Positions 46,485 through 56,448 of a stretch of DNA of 64,000 nt are shown here, one piece after another. Where the stretch lies: contig NZ_VCQU01000005.1 of NCBI RefSeq assembly GCF_012932915.1, positions 310,001-374,000 on the forward strand, read 5' to 3'. The notes beneath the pieces were generated by a model that was not told the DNA's origin, searched no databases, and was given only the letters and a program-made list of their open reading frames with translations. The position numbers and the translations under genes were made by a program. This DNA is from Antrihabitans stalactiti. Its GTDB lineage: Bacteria > Actinomycetota > Actinomycetes > Mycobacteriales > Mycobacteriaceae. Within the stretch, counting starts at the first letter, position 1. Each line of letters begins with the position of its first letter.

Positions 46485-47201
46485 GTGAAGTTCAATCGGA
46501 TGGCGGGTTTGGGTGTTGCGGGCATGCTCGCCGCCGGACTCGTGCTCGGTCGAAGCTTCGATGGAACAGTCATCCCCGATTCGATGCCACCCGGCGCAGG
46601 TATCCCCCTGCCGGCGATCGATATCAATGCCCCCGGTCGCACCGCGGACCTACTCCACGACTGGGCAGCGAAGCAGGCGAGCTACGTCAAAATCTCCGTC
46701 TACGCGCTAGAGGCATACGGCTATGCCGCAGCGGTCATGGCCGAGACCAGGCCCAAATGCGGGATCAAATGGACCACCATCGCTGCGATCGGAAGCATCG
46801 AGAGCCAACACGGCACCTTCCCGCCGGGCACGCATATCGAACCGAACGGTGACGCGGTCCCGCCGATCCGTGGGGCTGCGCTGCCGGACGACTATCACCT
46901 CACCGACGCTTCTGCTGCCGAGCCGCCGCGTGACCCGCCGCGCGCGAAAGGGCCGTTTCAGTTCATCCCGGAGACCTGGCGCGATTACGGCGTCGACGCA
47001 AACGGTGACGGCAAGATCGATCCGGACAACATCGACGACGCAGCGCTGACTGCTGCTCGTTATCTCTGCATCAAGAGTGGTGACATGACGACGGCCGAGG
47101 GGTGGAAGAAGGCGATTCACTCCTACAACGGGGCAGGCTCGTACCTTCGCCTAGCGCTCGCTCGCGCTTCCGCATACTCGGTCGGTACAACCGTCGCGTG
47201 A
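46485..47201 (+). CDS. lpqU: LpqU-like lytic transglycosylase
   Basis: A secreted or membrane-anchored murein-cleaving protein of about 238 residues. The N-terminal hydrophobic stretch (AGLGVAGMLAAGLVLG) is a signal or anchor; no lipobox Cys is seen, unlike some mycobacterial LpqU. The soluble domain has TIAAIGSIESQHGTF, in which Glu of IESQHG is the likely catalytic acid, and GPFQFIPETWRDYGVDANGD followed by DDAALTAARYLC. GTG 46485 is chosen; TTG 46467 and ATG 46500 are in frame. The position just upstream of eno equals Rv1022-Rv1023, supporting the name. Confidence 0.85.
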   Translation: MKFNRMAGLGVAGMLAAGLVLGRSFDGTVIPDSMPPGAGIPLPAIDINAPGRTADLLHDWAAKQASYVKISVYALEAYGYAAAVMAETRPKCGIKWTTIAAIGSIESQHGTFPPGTHIEPNGDAVPPIRGAALPDDYHLTDASAAEPPRDPPRAKGPFQFIPETWRDYGVDANGDGKIDPDNIDDAALTAARYLCIKSGDMTTAEGWKKAIHSYNGAGSYLRLALARASAYSVGTTVA

Positions 47202-48578
<1,377 letters not shown>

Positions 48579-48580
48579 CC

Positions 48581-49210
48581 ATGGACCAACGGGGGAAGAA
48601 GCGTTCGGGCACCAGTCCTGGTGGCCGAGATGCCCGCACCCGCAGGTCCGCGCGTTCGGAGCGAGTTCGGCACGGCGAGCGCTCGCAACGCGCTCCTGAG
48701 GGCAAGCCGACGCCAGAGGTATCCGAGCGCGACCGTCCGGCGCGCGTCGTCCATCGCAGGCGGTCGGCCGAGCCCAAGGTGGAGCGGACGATCCTCGGCT
48801 TGTCGACCAGTCGCGCCGTCATCTTGGCGGTTGTGGTGTGTGCATTGGCGCTGACCCTTGCGGTCCCGTTGCGGACGTACTTCACGCAACGGACCGAGGC
48901 CGCGCAGATCGAGGCGGAACGCACTCGCCTCGAACACGATCTCGACGAGTTGCGCACGAAGAGGGCGCAACAAGACGATCCGGCGTACATCGCGGCGGAA
49001 GCGCGCGACCGCTTGCGGCTCGTGATGCCTGGGGATACGCCGTACCAGGTACAGCTGCCCGGAGCGTACGAAGCCGAGCAAGCCAAGCGCGCAAAGCCGA
49101 AGCCTGCCGCAGGCCCTTGGTACAAGAACTTGTTCGAGCAGATCTCGAAGCCACAGCAGACTGCGAGTCCCGCGACCCCGCCGCCGCCAGCGCCCGGGCC
49201 GGTTCGGTGA
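48581..49210 (+). CDS. ftsB: FtsB/DivIC-type septum formation initiator
   Basis: Divisome component that bridges FtsQ and FtsL at the septum. The 209-residue protein has a long charged cytoplasmic N-terminus (1-75, Arg-rich), one membrane helix (about 78-95, RAVILAVVVCALALTLAV), a coiled coil (about 100-125, EAAQIEAERTRLEHDLDEL) and a DPAYIAAEARDRLRLVMPGD stretch typical of the family. The C-terminus is Pro-rich. ATG 48581 follows the eno stop by 2 bp, and the stop overlaps the DUF501 GTG by 4 bp. It is the counterpart of Rv1024. Confidence 0.9.
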   Translation: MDQRGKKRSGTSPGGRDARTRRSARSERVRHGERSQRAPEGKPTPEVSERDRPARVVHRRRSAEPKVERTILGLSTSRAVILAVVVCALALTLAVPLRTYFTQRTEAAQIEAERTRLEHDLDELRTKRAQQDDPAYIAAEARDRLRLVMPGDTPYQVQLPGAYEAEQAKRAKPKPAAGPWYKNLFEQISKPQQTASPATPPPPAPGPVR

Positions 49211-49722
49211 CCGGTGGTCCGTCGCAGGCCGACCTGGAAGTAGTTGCAGCACAACTAGGTCGGGAACCTCGTGGCGTTGTGGCTATCGCCTACCGCACTC
49301 CCGACGGTAAGCCCGGTGTGGTGAAGACAGCGCCGCGGTTGCCCGACGGCACACCGTTTCCGACGTTGTTCTATTTGACCGATCCGCGGCTCACCGCCGA
49401 GGCGAGTCGGCAGGAATCGGCTGGTGTGATGCGTGAGATGACGGAGCGGCTAGGTACCGACCCCGAACTCGCCGCGGCATACCAACGCGCACACGATAGC
49501 TATCTTGCCGAGCGTGACGAGATCGAGTCGCTCGGAACCGATTTCAGCGGTGGCGGAATGCCGAGCCGGGTCAAATGCTTGCACGTGCTGATGGCGCATT
49601 CGCTCGCGAAAGGTCCGGGCGTCAACCCGCTCGGCGACGAGTCGGTCGCGCTGGCCGGACGCGGAAGTCTGCGCGGCACAGCCATTCCGGCCGATTGGCC
49701 GGGCATCGACGAAGGGGAGTAA
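49207..49722 (+). CDS. DUF501 domain protein
   Basis: A 171-residue protein of the DUF501 family (Rv1025-like): QLGREPRGVVAIAYRTPDGK, GTPFPTLFYLTDPRL, and the Cys-containing PSRVKCLHVLMAHSLAKGPG. The conserved Cys/His pair suggests a metal or catalytic site, but no function is established. GTG 49207 is used because it overlaps the ftsB stop and gives the family length; the frame upstream is ftsB in another phase. Its TAA shares a base with the ppx ATG (TAATG). Confidence 0.9.
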   Translation: MTGGPSQADLEVVAAQLGREPRGVVAIAYRTPDGKPGVVKTAPRLPDGTPFPTLFYLTDPRLTAEASRQESAGVMREMTERLGTDPELAAAYQRAHDSYLAERDEIESLGTDFSGGGMPSRVKCLHVLMAHSLAKGPGVNPLGDESVALAGRGSLRGTAIPADWPGIDEGE

Positions 49723-50672
49723 TGACCACTCGTAGGGTCGCCGCAGTCGACTGTGGCACCAACTCGATTCGCTTGCTGATCGCGGACCTGGACGAGTCCG
49801 GCACATTGACCGACGTGCATCGGGAGATGCGGATCGTCCGCCTTGGGCAGGGGGTCGACGCGACCGGTGCGTTCGTGCCAGAAGCGATCGAGCGCACGCG
49901 CGTCGCCCTGCACGATTACGCGAAGTTGATGCGCGACAACGACGTTACCGCGGTCCGGATGGTCGCGACGTCGGCTACACGCGATGCCTCTAACCGCGAA
50001 GATTTCTTTGCGATGACTCGCGACGAACTCGGCGCCGTCATCCCCGGCGCGGAGGCCGAGGTCATCAGCGGCGACGAAGAAGCGCGGTTGTCGTTCACCG
50101 GTGCTGTCGGCGAATTGAGTTCGGCCGATGGACCTTTCGTCGTCGTCGACCTGGGCGGTGGCTCGACCGAGCTTGTCCTCGGTGACGAAAACGGTGTGGA
50201 GGCAGCATTTTCCGCTGATATCGGCTGCGTGCGCATTACTGAGCGCCATCTGCATGGAGATCCGCCGACAGCGGAAGAGGTCGCTGCTGCACGCGAATTC
50301 GCCGCGCAACGTTTGGCCGATGCGTTTGCTCACGTACCCGTCGAGCATGCGAATACCTGGGTGGGTGTAGCGGGGACGATGACGACGATTGCCGCTGTCT
50401 CGCTCGATCTGCCCGCCTACGACGCTACGAAAGTTCACCTGTCGCGGTTGTCGCTGGACGAGGTCCATGCTGTGTCCGACCGGCTCGTCGGAATGAATCG
50501 TGCGGAGCGGTCGGCAGTTCCGGTAATCCATCCCGGGCGCGTGGATGTAATCGGTGGTGGGGGAGTCATTCTCAGAGTGCTCGCGGACGAACTTGCACGT
50601 AGAGCGGGGATTACGGAACTCGTCGTCAGTGAGCACGACATTCTCGACGGGATCGCTCTGTCGATCGTGTGA
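49722..50672 (+). CDS. ppx: Exopolyphosphatase / pppGpp phosphohydrolase (Ppx/GppA family)
   Basis: Hydrolyses terminal phosphates of polyphosphate or pppGpp; the two activities cannot be separated by sequence. The 316-residue length fits the short actinobacterial Ppx (Rv1026 type) lacking the C-terminal HD domain of E. coli PPX. ASKHA motifs are AVDCGTNSIRLLIADLD (phosphate-1) and FVVVDLGGGSTELVLGD (phosphate-2). ATG 49722 overlaps the preceding stop by one base. It is the last gene of the eno operon; an 84-bp gap separates it from the NADH dehydrogenase gene. Confidence 0.92.
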   Translation: MTTRRVAAVDCGTNSIRLLIADLDESGTLTDVHREMRIVRLGQGVDATGAFVPEAIERTRVALHDYAKLMRDNDVTAVRMVATSATRDASNREDFFAMTRDELGAVIPGAEAEVISGDEEARLSFTGAVGELSSADGPFVVVDLGGGSTELVLGDENGVEAAFSADIGCVRITERHLHGDPPTAEEVAAAREFAAQRLADAFAHVPVEHANTWVGVAGTMTTIAAVSLDLPAYDATKVHLSRLSLDEVHAVSDRLVGMNRAERSAVPVIHPGRVDVIGGGGVILRVLADELARRAGITELVVSEHDILDGIALSIV

Positions 50673-50756
50673 TGTCAGTCATTTCATGGTGTTTGTTGGA
50701 ATAGTGCGTCCTACCGTGGACTTATCAGTTGGTGATCCCAACGTGAGGGGCGGCGC

Positions 50757-52094
50757 ATGCATACCAAGAGCAAGCACATATTGATCGTCGGCGGCGGAAC
50801 AGTCGGCATGTCCACAGCCATTCGGCTGCAGAAGAAGCTTCGCGCAGGTGAGGCGACTATTACGGTCGTCGATCCGTTGCCGCACATGACTTATCTGCCG
50901 TTCCTTCCCGAGGTTTCCGCCGGGTCCATCGACCCACGCCACATTGTGGTTCCGTTGCGGACGGTCCTGCGGAAATGCACTGTGATCACCGGAAATGTAT
51001 CGAAGGTCGAGCACTCCTCGCGGCGGGCTCAGATCACCACACCCGATGGCGCCACGCTGTGGGTGGACTACGACATTCTCGTCATGACCGCAGGTTCGGT
51101 GGCCCGCACGCTGCCCGTGCCAGGCCTCGCCGACCAGGGCATCATGTTCAAGACCGTCACCGAGGCGGCGTACTTGCGTGATCACGTGCTGTCGCGCCTC
51201 GACCATGCATCGACCACCGACGATGCCGCGTTGCGTCAGCGTCTCCTGACTTTCGTGGTGATCGGCGGCGGGTATGCGGGCATCGAGGCGTTGGCCGAAC
51301 TGCAGGACATGGCTCGCTTCGCGATCCGCTACTACCCGAAAATCACGGCAGCAGACATGAACTGGGTGCTCGTCGAGGCAACCGACCGGATCATGCCCGA
51401 GGTGAGCCCGAAGATGGGCCGTTACACGATCGAGCGGCTGACCAAGCGCGGCATCAAAGTGCACCTGAACACTCGCGCCGAGTCGCTGGTAGACGGCAAC
51501 GTCGAGTTGTCGGACGGCACGAAGTTCGGTTCCGACACCATCGTCTGGACTGCGGGCGTGAAGGCCAATCCGATGCTGTCGCACACCGACCTCCCCGTCG
51601 ATTCCCGCGGACGCCTGCACTGCAGCGCGACCCTGGAGGTCGTGGGCGTGACGAATGCTTTTGGTGCCGGCGATATCTCGGCGGTTCCTGATCTGTCGAA
51701 GATCGACGACGACCCCTCCGCCACCTGCAGCCCGTCGGCGCAACACGCGGTCCGGCAGGCGAAGGTGTTGGCGGACAACGTCGTTGCATTGGTTCGCGGC
51801 AAAGACTTGAAGCAATACAGTCACAAGTACGCGGGTTCGGTTGCCTCGCTTGGTCTGCACCGCGGCGTCGCCGACGTATACGGCATGAAGATCCGCGGCT
51901 GGCCTGCGTGGATGATGCACCGCGGCTACCACGTCGCGAAGATGCCGACCTTCTCCCGCAAGGTTCGCATCATCGCCGACTGGACGTTGGCCGCCTTCTT
52001 CCGTCGCGAGATCGTCGCCCTCGATCAGATCGACCACCCCAAGGCGGTCGCCGCCTCGGTTCGGGCGTTGGAATCCGCGCGCCGGGCGAGTTAG
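50757..52094 (+). CDS. Type II NADH dehydrogenase-like flavoprotein
   Basis: A 445-residue two-dinucleotide-binding flavoprotein: FAD site HILIVGGGTVGMSTAIRLQ at the N-terminus, NAD(P)H site FVVIGGGYAGIEALAELQ in the middle, and the second FAD motif VTNAFGAGDISAVPD. The C-terminus is amphipathic and basic, as in peripheral membrane NDH-2 enzymes that pass electrons to menaquinone. ATG 50757 has GAGGGG 6 nt upstream. It resembles Ndh/NdhA and the related Rv1812c group; I leave the symbol open. It converges with the pyruvyl transferase gene, 9 bp apart. Confidence 0.87.
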   Translation: MHTKSKHILIVGGGTVGMSTAIRLQKKLRAGEATITVVDPLPHMTYLPFLPEVSAGSIDPRHIVVPLRTVLRKCTVITGNVSKVEHSSRRAQITTPDGATLWVDYDILVMTAGSVARTLPVPGLADQGIMFKTVTEAAYLRDHVLSRLDHASTTDDAALRQRLLTFVVIGGGYAGIEALAELQDMARFAIRYYPKITAADMNWVLVEATDRIMPEVSPKMGRYTIERLTKRGIKVHLNTRAESLVDGNVELSDGTKFGSDTIVWTAGVKANPMLSHTDLPVDSRGRLHCSATLEVVGVTNAFGAGDISAVPDLSKIDDDPSATCSPSAQHAVRQAKVLADNVVALVRGKDLKQYSHKYAGSVASLGLHRGVADVYGMKIRGWPAWMMHRGYHVAKMPTFSRKVRIIADWTLAAFFRREIVALDQIDHPKAVAASVRALESARRAS

Positions 52095-52103
52095 CTCGCG
52101 TCG

Positions 52104-53444
52104 TCAGGCTTTCTCGGCGGCCGTTCGCTCGACGATGTCGAAGATTCGGGCGAAGCCCGCTTTGCTGGCCTCGATCTGCTCCAGTGCTCGTGCACGCAAA
52201 GGCTCACGCACGTCGGACGCACTTGCCCACGCAGCGCGGACCGCGTCGGTCAGTCGCTTCGACAGACCGACTTCGTCGAGGTGGACCACTTCCAGGCCGA
52301 GGCCGAACATGTCGCCCAGCCCGAGAAACTTCTCGTCGTAGTACTGCGACGAGGTCAACGCAATGACGGGAATGCCCTGCGATAGCGCAAAGACTGCGAG
52401 GTGATAGGCGCCCGTGACGAGGACGCGGCACTGTGACACCTGCTTTGCGATCTCTTGCGGCGCGACGAACTTGCCGAGCGGCGCTGTGACTTTGTCCGCC
52501 CCACGAACAAGCGGCAGCGTCGACTTCCTGTCCTGACGGCGGTACTCGGCGATGATCAGTGGGACAAGACCGGCGTCGAATTCGGCTGCGAGGTTGCGCA
52601 CCACGTTGCCGACAGTCTCTTGCGCGGCCTTCGATACCGGTGAGTACTCCGCTACACGCAGGCACACCCCGAGGTCGGTCCCGAAGTCGTCTCGGCGAAC
52701 CTCGTAAGACAGTTCGATCGCATCGTCGCCGGTCACAAGCACCCGGTCGGCTGGAAACCCGATCGTGCCGAGGAGGCCCGGTCCGCGCCGCTTCTCCCGG
52801 AGGGCGATGACCTCGACCTTCGGCAGCACGTCGGCGAGCCTCTCCAGCAAGATCGGGTCCTCCATCGGACCCAGGCCTTGGCCGACCATCGCGACCGGCA
52901 CATCACGCGAGAACGCTTGCTCGAACAGATTCATCACGCGGTTCGCTTGGCCCTTGTCCGAGTCCGTGAGATACCCGCCGCCCAGCGCGAGCACCAACGA
53001 TGCCTCGCGTGCGGCGCGAGCCGAACCTGTGTGCGGACGTGGTGGACGTGCTCCGTCGTCGGAGACGCGGGCACCCGCCATGCGCAGCAATTTCCGCCGG
53101 GCCCTGCGTGCGCGGTCGGGAATCCAGCCTTTTGTTTGTAGCCGGCTGATCGCAATCGGCCCGACGATCGTTGGTCCTACCTTTGCAGCGAATTCTTCGA
53201 GCCGTGTCGGTTCGTCCCAGGGATCATCGTCCCAGACTGTCATTGCCTCGGCTGCGGGGAAATATGCCCGGACCAGGGATGGAGAGTCGGTCAGGACGCC
53301 GATCCGTGCATTCGGCCACCGCTCTCGCAACCTTCTGATCGTCACCTCGAACATCGCGAGATCACCGTTGTTCCGAAGCCAATACTCGCTGTTTTCGATC
53401 AAGATCCGTAGCCCGGCGCCCCCGACCGAACCGCTCTCAGTCAT
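52104..53444 (-). CDS. Polysaccharide pyruvyl transferase family protein
   Basis: A 446-residue protein of the PS_pyruv_trans (CsaB/WcaK-like) family: ENSEYWLRNNGDLAMFEVTI, VLALGGGYLTDSDKG, VAMVGQGLGPMEDPILL, and TGAYHLAVFALSQGIPVIAL near the C-terminus. It would add a ketal pyruvate from PEP to a sugar, giving an extra negative charge. It lies about 6 kb outside the polysaccharide locus, beyond the eno operon, and on its own transcript, so it may act on that polymer or on another glycan. An enolase gene nearby is part of the conserved block and is not evidence of a link. Confidence 0.83.
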   Translation of the reverse strand: MTESGSVGGAGLRILIENSEYWLRNNGDLAMFEVTIRRLRERWPNARIGVLTDSPSLVRAYFPAAEAMTVWDDDPWDEPTRLEEFAAKVGPTIVGPIAISRLQTKGWIPDRARRARRKLLRMAGARVSDDGARPPRPHTGSARAAREASLVLALGGGYLTDSDKGQANRVMNLFEQAFSRDVPVAMVGQGLGPMEDPILLERLADVLPKVEVIALREKRRGPGLLGTIGFPADRVLVTGDDAIELSYEVRRDDFGTDLGVCLRVAEYSPVSKAAQETVGNVVRNLAAEFDAGLVPLIIAEYRRQDRKSTLPLVRGADKVTAPLGKFVAPQEIAKQVSQCRVLVTGAYHLAVFALSQGIPVIALTSSQYYDEKFLGLGDMFGLGLEVVHLDEVGLSKRLTDAVRAAWASASDVREPLRARALEQIEASKAGFARIFDIVERTAAEKA

Positions 53445-53655
53445 TGTTACTCCGTCGTCTGAATGGGTCCGATCATCGTCAACACCGTAGCCCAGAAGTC
53501 ATGTAGTAGGGCGGCGAAGCGATTGGGTGGAAACAGACGCGACTTATGACTATGTCGCAATTGTGTTCGCTTGCAACATTTCTCACATTTGTCCGAAAAC
53601 GGAGGTCAATGCGGTTCCGCGTCGCAAGAACGTCGCGATAAGGTTTGGGGCCTGC

Positions 53656-53729
53656 GCCCCCATAGCCCAATTGGCAGAGGCAGCGGACTTAAAATCCGCA
53701 CAGTGTCGGTTCGAGTCCGACTGGGGGCA
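53656..53729 (+). tRNA. tRNA-Leu (anticodon TAA) with a short variable arm
   Basis: The 74-nt cloverleaf has acceptor GCCCCCA (53656-53662) paired with TGGGGGC (53722-53728), discriminator A at 53729, and no encoded CCA. Anticodon stem GCGGA/TCCGC (53683-53699) encloses CTTAAAA, giving anticodon TAA at 53690-53692. The variable region is only a few bases (ACAGTG), unlike the long arm of ordinary tRNA-Leu. The T-arm is TCGGTTCGAGTCCGA. Identity is assigned from the anticodon only. Confidence 0.88.
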
Positions 53730-54789
53730 CAAAACTGCAGTTCAGAGGCTTTTGGGACCCACCGGTCCAACGGAGTCGAAATCCGTCAAATCCGCCCAGT
53801 TCTGGCTCGCGGTACCACGAACCAGAATGAAATCGCAGGTCACAGGTCGTGCAGCTCAAGTTGGATCGACTTTGCGCGTCACGGTCCGCAGTGGGTCCGC
53901 AGTAGATCTGGCGCCGGCCGGTGCGAAAGGCTCTGGTTCTTTGATCTCTTGGCTCGCCGGGAACGGCGGCGTGTACGACGAAAGCCGTGATCTTGCATTG
54001 GATCCGCACGGTGCGACTCGCTCCAGCGGTCGTGGTCGGGCTGACGACCGATGGTGCATCGCATTTGAGGTACGTCGCCGTCTTCCGGGTTGGCGAGATG
54101 TCGCAAGCCGACTCGGCGCTTCATCCGTCCGGTATGGGCTATATCGCGGTGGGCTGACTGGCCACCGGCGCTGGAAGTTCTGAGGTCCAGGAGCGGCCGG
54201 TCGAGCAACACAACGTCCTCATGCGGGCGACCCGCCTAAACCCGTTTGTGGCATCGACGCTGGAGCGGAGATTCGCCAATCACGTTGAACAACAACATTG
54301 ATTCCCTACTAAAGGCTGACCCTTCGAGCCCGCCCGTTGCCGTCATAGATCTGCGAACCGCGGACCGCAAGGGAGGCCGATTACGGCGGGGAGACGGCTA
54401 TCCATGCGTACGGCAACTCGACGCTCCGATGGACACGCGCGGCGGTCGCGGCTATCACGACCTGCATCGCGGCGACGTCGTTCGTCCCGTCGTTTGCGAC
54501 GCTATGGGAACTTGGCTACTTGCGCTGGGTGGCCTCGTGATCCGAGCCTTTAATGGCTTCCGCCGGCTCTCCTTTTGTACCGAAGCGCTAAAGCGCTGTA
54601 CGACCCCACACCGACGACCTCGGCGGTCCCCGACAAGGACGTCCCGTTGTCGCGCAACCCGTTTCGCCGCCCTGAGTCTGGCATGGCTTCGAGAACACGA
54701 GCCGTTCCGGGCGAGACAGAATCGGGATCAACGCATGGGATGCGCGGCACGGTCGCAGTCCTATTTGATGAATCTGTTTTGGTTTGTAG
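53730..54789. other. About 1.06 kb with no convincing gene, downstream of tRNA-Leu
   Basis: Open frames exist on both strands but none shows a known domain, a good ribosome site or normal codon use. A roughly 60-codon stretch near 54350-54540 on the plus strand encodes a hydrophobic segment (AAVAAITTCIAATSFVPSF) that could be a remnant of a membrane protein. A short direct repeat of GTCCGCAGT occurs around 53884-53902. The position 3' of a tRNA is typical for decayed integrated elements, but I found no integrase and no copy of the tRNA 3' end in this stretch. Confidence 0.4.
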
Positions 54790-55692
54790 TCACCTGCCCT
54801 TGAATTGCGGTGCTCGCTTCTCGAGGACGCCTCGGATCGCTTCCGTGAGGTCCTCGGAGGGTAGGAACGCGGCGTTCCACGCCGATACGTACTTCAATCC
54901 GTCGGCGATAACAGCGACGCGCTCGCGTCCGAGTACGTCTTTGAGTCCTACCGGTGACGGGTTAGCCGCGATCGCGCGAGCGGTTTCGTGCGCGTTGGCC
55001 AGAGTTGTTGCGGCGTCGTCGAAGACAGCGTTGACCAGCCCGATCTGCTGGGCCCGCTCCGCGTCGATGTCTTTGCCAGTGAATGCCAGCTCCCGTAGAT
55101 GGCCGTCGCCGATTATGGCGGGCAGCCGCTGCAATGAGCCGATGTCGGCCACGATCGCCACCTTCGCCTCGCGGAGGCTGAATTTGGCGTCGGCGCTGGC
55201 GTAGCGGATGTCGACTGCGGCGATCAGGTCGAGGCCGCCGCCGATACACCAGCCGTGGACGGCCGCGATCACCGGTTTGCGGCATTCGGCTACTGACGTC
55301 ACCGCTGCTTGCAGCCGACGAATCTCGTTGAGCAGCGTCATACGGCGTTCCGCGGAAGTCGAGTCGGCGAGTACGGGAGCCGACAGACTCATCGCTGCGA
55401 GATCGAGGCCGACGGAGAAGTGCTTTCCGGACCCCACAAGCACGATCGCCGCAACTTCGTGATCAGCGTCGAGTTGGGAGAAGACTTCGGGCAGTTCTTC
55501 CCAGAACGCTGGGCCCATCGCGTTGCCCTTGCCGGGACCGATCAATGTGACGGTCGCAACGTTGTCGGATAGTTCGACAGTGAGGGCGGTTCGACGAGCC
55601 CGGTATGGTTTTCTGGGACGGTCGTCGATACGCGTTCGTGTCGCGTTGTCGAGGGTGTGGGGCCGAACCGCTCGGCGCTCGATCTTATTCAC
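54790..55692 (-). CDS. Crotonase-superfamily enzyme, dienoyl-CoA isomerase-like
   Basis: A 300-residue enoyl-CoA hydratase/isomerase family protein. Oxyanion-hole regions are FSVGLDLAAM and GWCIGGGLDLIAAVDIRY. The active-site segment SLREAKVAIVADIGSLQRLP carries Glu and Asp at the spacing seen in delta-3,5-delta-2,4-dienoyl-CoA isomerases rather than classical hydratases, so isomerase is favoured. The first 35 residues from GTG 55692 are Arg-rich and atypical; no better start is present in frame before LTVELSDNVATVTL. It follows the mce operon by 51 bp on the same strand, consistent with lipid or steroid catabolism, but the link is inference. Confidence 0.8.
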   Translation of the reverse strand: MNKIERRAVRPHTLDNATRTRIDDRPRKPYRARRTALTVELSDNVATVTLIGPGKGNAMGPAFWEELPEVFSQLDADHEVAAIVLVGSGKHFSVGLDLAAMSLSAPVLADSTSAERRMTLLNEIRRLQAAVTSVAECRKPVIAAVHGWCIGGGLDLIAAVDIRYASADAKFSLREAKVAIVADIGSLQRLPAIIGDGHLRELAFTGKDIDAERAQQIGLVNAVFDDAATTLANAHETARAIAANPSPVGLKDVLGRERVAVIADGLKYVSAWNAAFLPSEDLTEAIRGVLEKRAPQFKGR

Positions 55693-55743
55693 GTGACTGT
55701 GTCCATGCTCCGAAATCGGTTACTGCACTGTGTAATCAGTTTC

Positions 55744-56448
55744 CTACTTGGCTCCCTTTTCGGTGCCGAGTGCAGAGTCGATCCCACGAATCTCGGTAAT
55801 CGCCCAGCCGTTTGCGCTGTCGATTGTTAGTTGGTAGGTCGCAGTGGACTGGACACCGTCGGGTGTTTGGGTGCTTTTGGTGAGCACGCTGACGAAGCAG
55901 TCTACGGCGTACGCTCCGTTTGATTCTGATCTGACTTTGGCTGCTATGGGGCTTGCAGTCGACACCCATTGAAGGGGCGTGATGATCTGTTCCATCGACG
56001 AGGCGGCCTGCGTCAGTCGGTTGGACAGCTCGGGTGTGGTTCCTTGGGTCAATCGGGTCTTCCAGGGGCCGAGGTCCTTGAAGTCCATCTGGGCGGCGCC
56101 CGCTGCATAGTCCAGGGCGACCTGTTCTGCGTGTGTGCTGTCCGCCGCGGAGGAGCGAACACTGTCCAGCTCGTTCGAGGTTGTCCGCCACTGCCAGCCG
56201 ATGATGGCCAGTGCGGCGATGCCGAGGATGGCGAGGGCTGAGGTTAGAACTGTGCGTAGTTTGACATAGGAGCTGCCATTTGGGCGGCTTCGTCGGGTGT
56301 TTTTGTCGATGGTCGTGCCGTTTTCGACGTCGTTGTCGGTGTCGGTATCGGTGTTGTTGTCGTGGAGTAGCGCTTGTTTGCTCATGTCTTCGTTCTTTCT
56401 GCGGGATGTTGGGGGTGGTCGTTGCACCTTCTTTTCCAGATCGCTCAC
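55744..56448 (-). CDS. Mce-associated membrane protein
   Basis: A 234-residue protein with a Thr/Asp/Asn-rich cytoplasmic N-terminus (1-62), one membrane helix (about 63-85, VLTSALAILGIAALAIIGW) and a NTF2-like outer domain with ALDYAAGAAQMDFKDLGPWK and TYQLTIDSANGWAITEIRGI, as in Mam/Mas proteins that end mce operons and stabilise the Mce complex. GTG 56448 overlaps the mceF stop (GTGA); ATG 56385 is a later alternative. Only one such gene is present here, whereas many mce operons carry two or more. Confidence 0.83.
   Translation of the reverse strand: MSDLEKKVQRPPPTSRRKNEDMSKQALLHDNNTDTDTDNDVENGTTIDKNTRRSRPNGSSYVKLRTVLTSALAILGIAALAIIGWQWRTTSNELDSVRSSAADSTHAEQVALDYAAGAAQMDFKDLGPWKTRLTQGTTPELSNRLTQAASSMEQIITPLQWVSTASPIAAKVRSESNGAYAVDCFVSVLTKSTQTPDGVQSTATYQLTIDSANGWAITEIRGIDSALGTEKGAK

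Noticed and set aside
53689-54009. 106-codon minus-strand frame ending in PPVGLEPTL
   Set aside because: The PPVGLEPTL end is the well-known artefact of translating the antisense of a tRNA T-arm and acceptor; the frame covers the tRNA-Leu gene.
53527-54183. 218-codon plus-strand frame running through tRNA-Leu
   Set aside because: It includes the whole tRNA (APIAQLAEAADLKS is translated tRNA) and has no domain or ribosome site.
53656-54789. Integrated element with att site at tRNA-Leu
   Set aside because: No integrase gene and no repeat of the tRNA 3' end was found in the visible flank; kept only as a possible decayed remnant.
54246-54803. 185-codon plus-strand frame before the crotonase gene
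   Set aside because: Arg-rich, no recognisable domain, and it overlaps the 3' end of the crotonase gene on the other strand; not supported as a gene.
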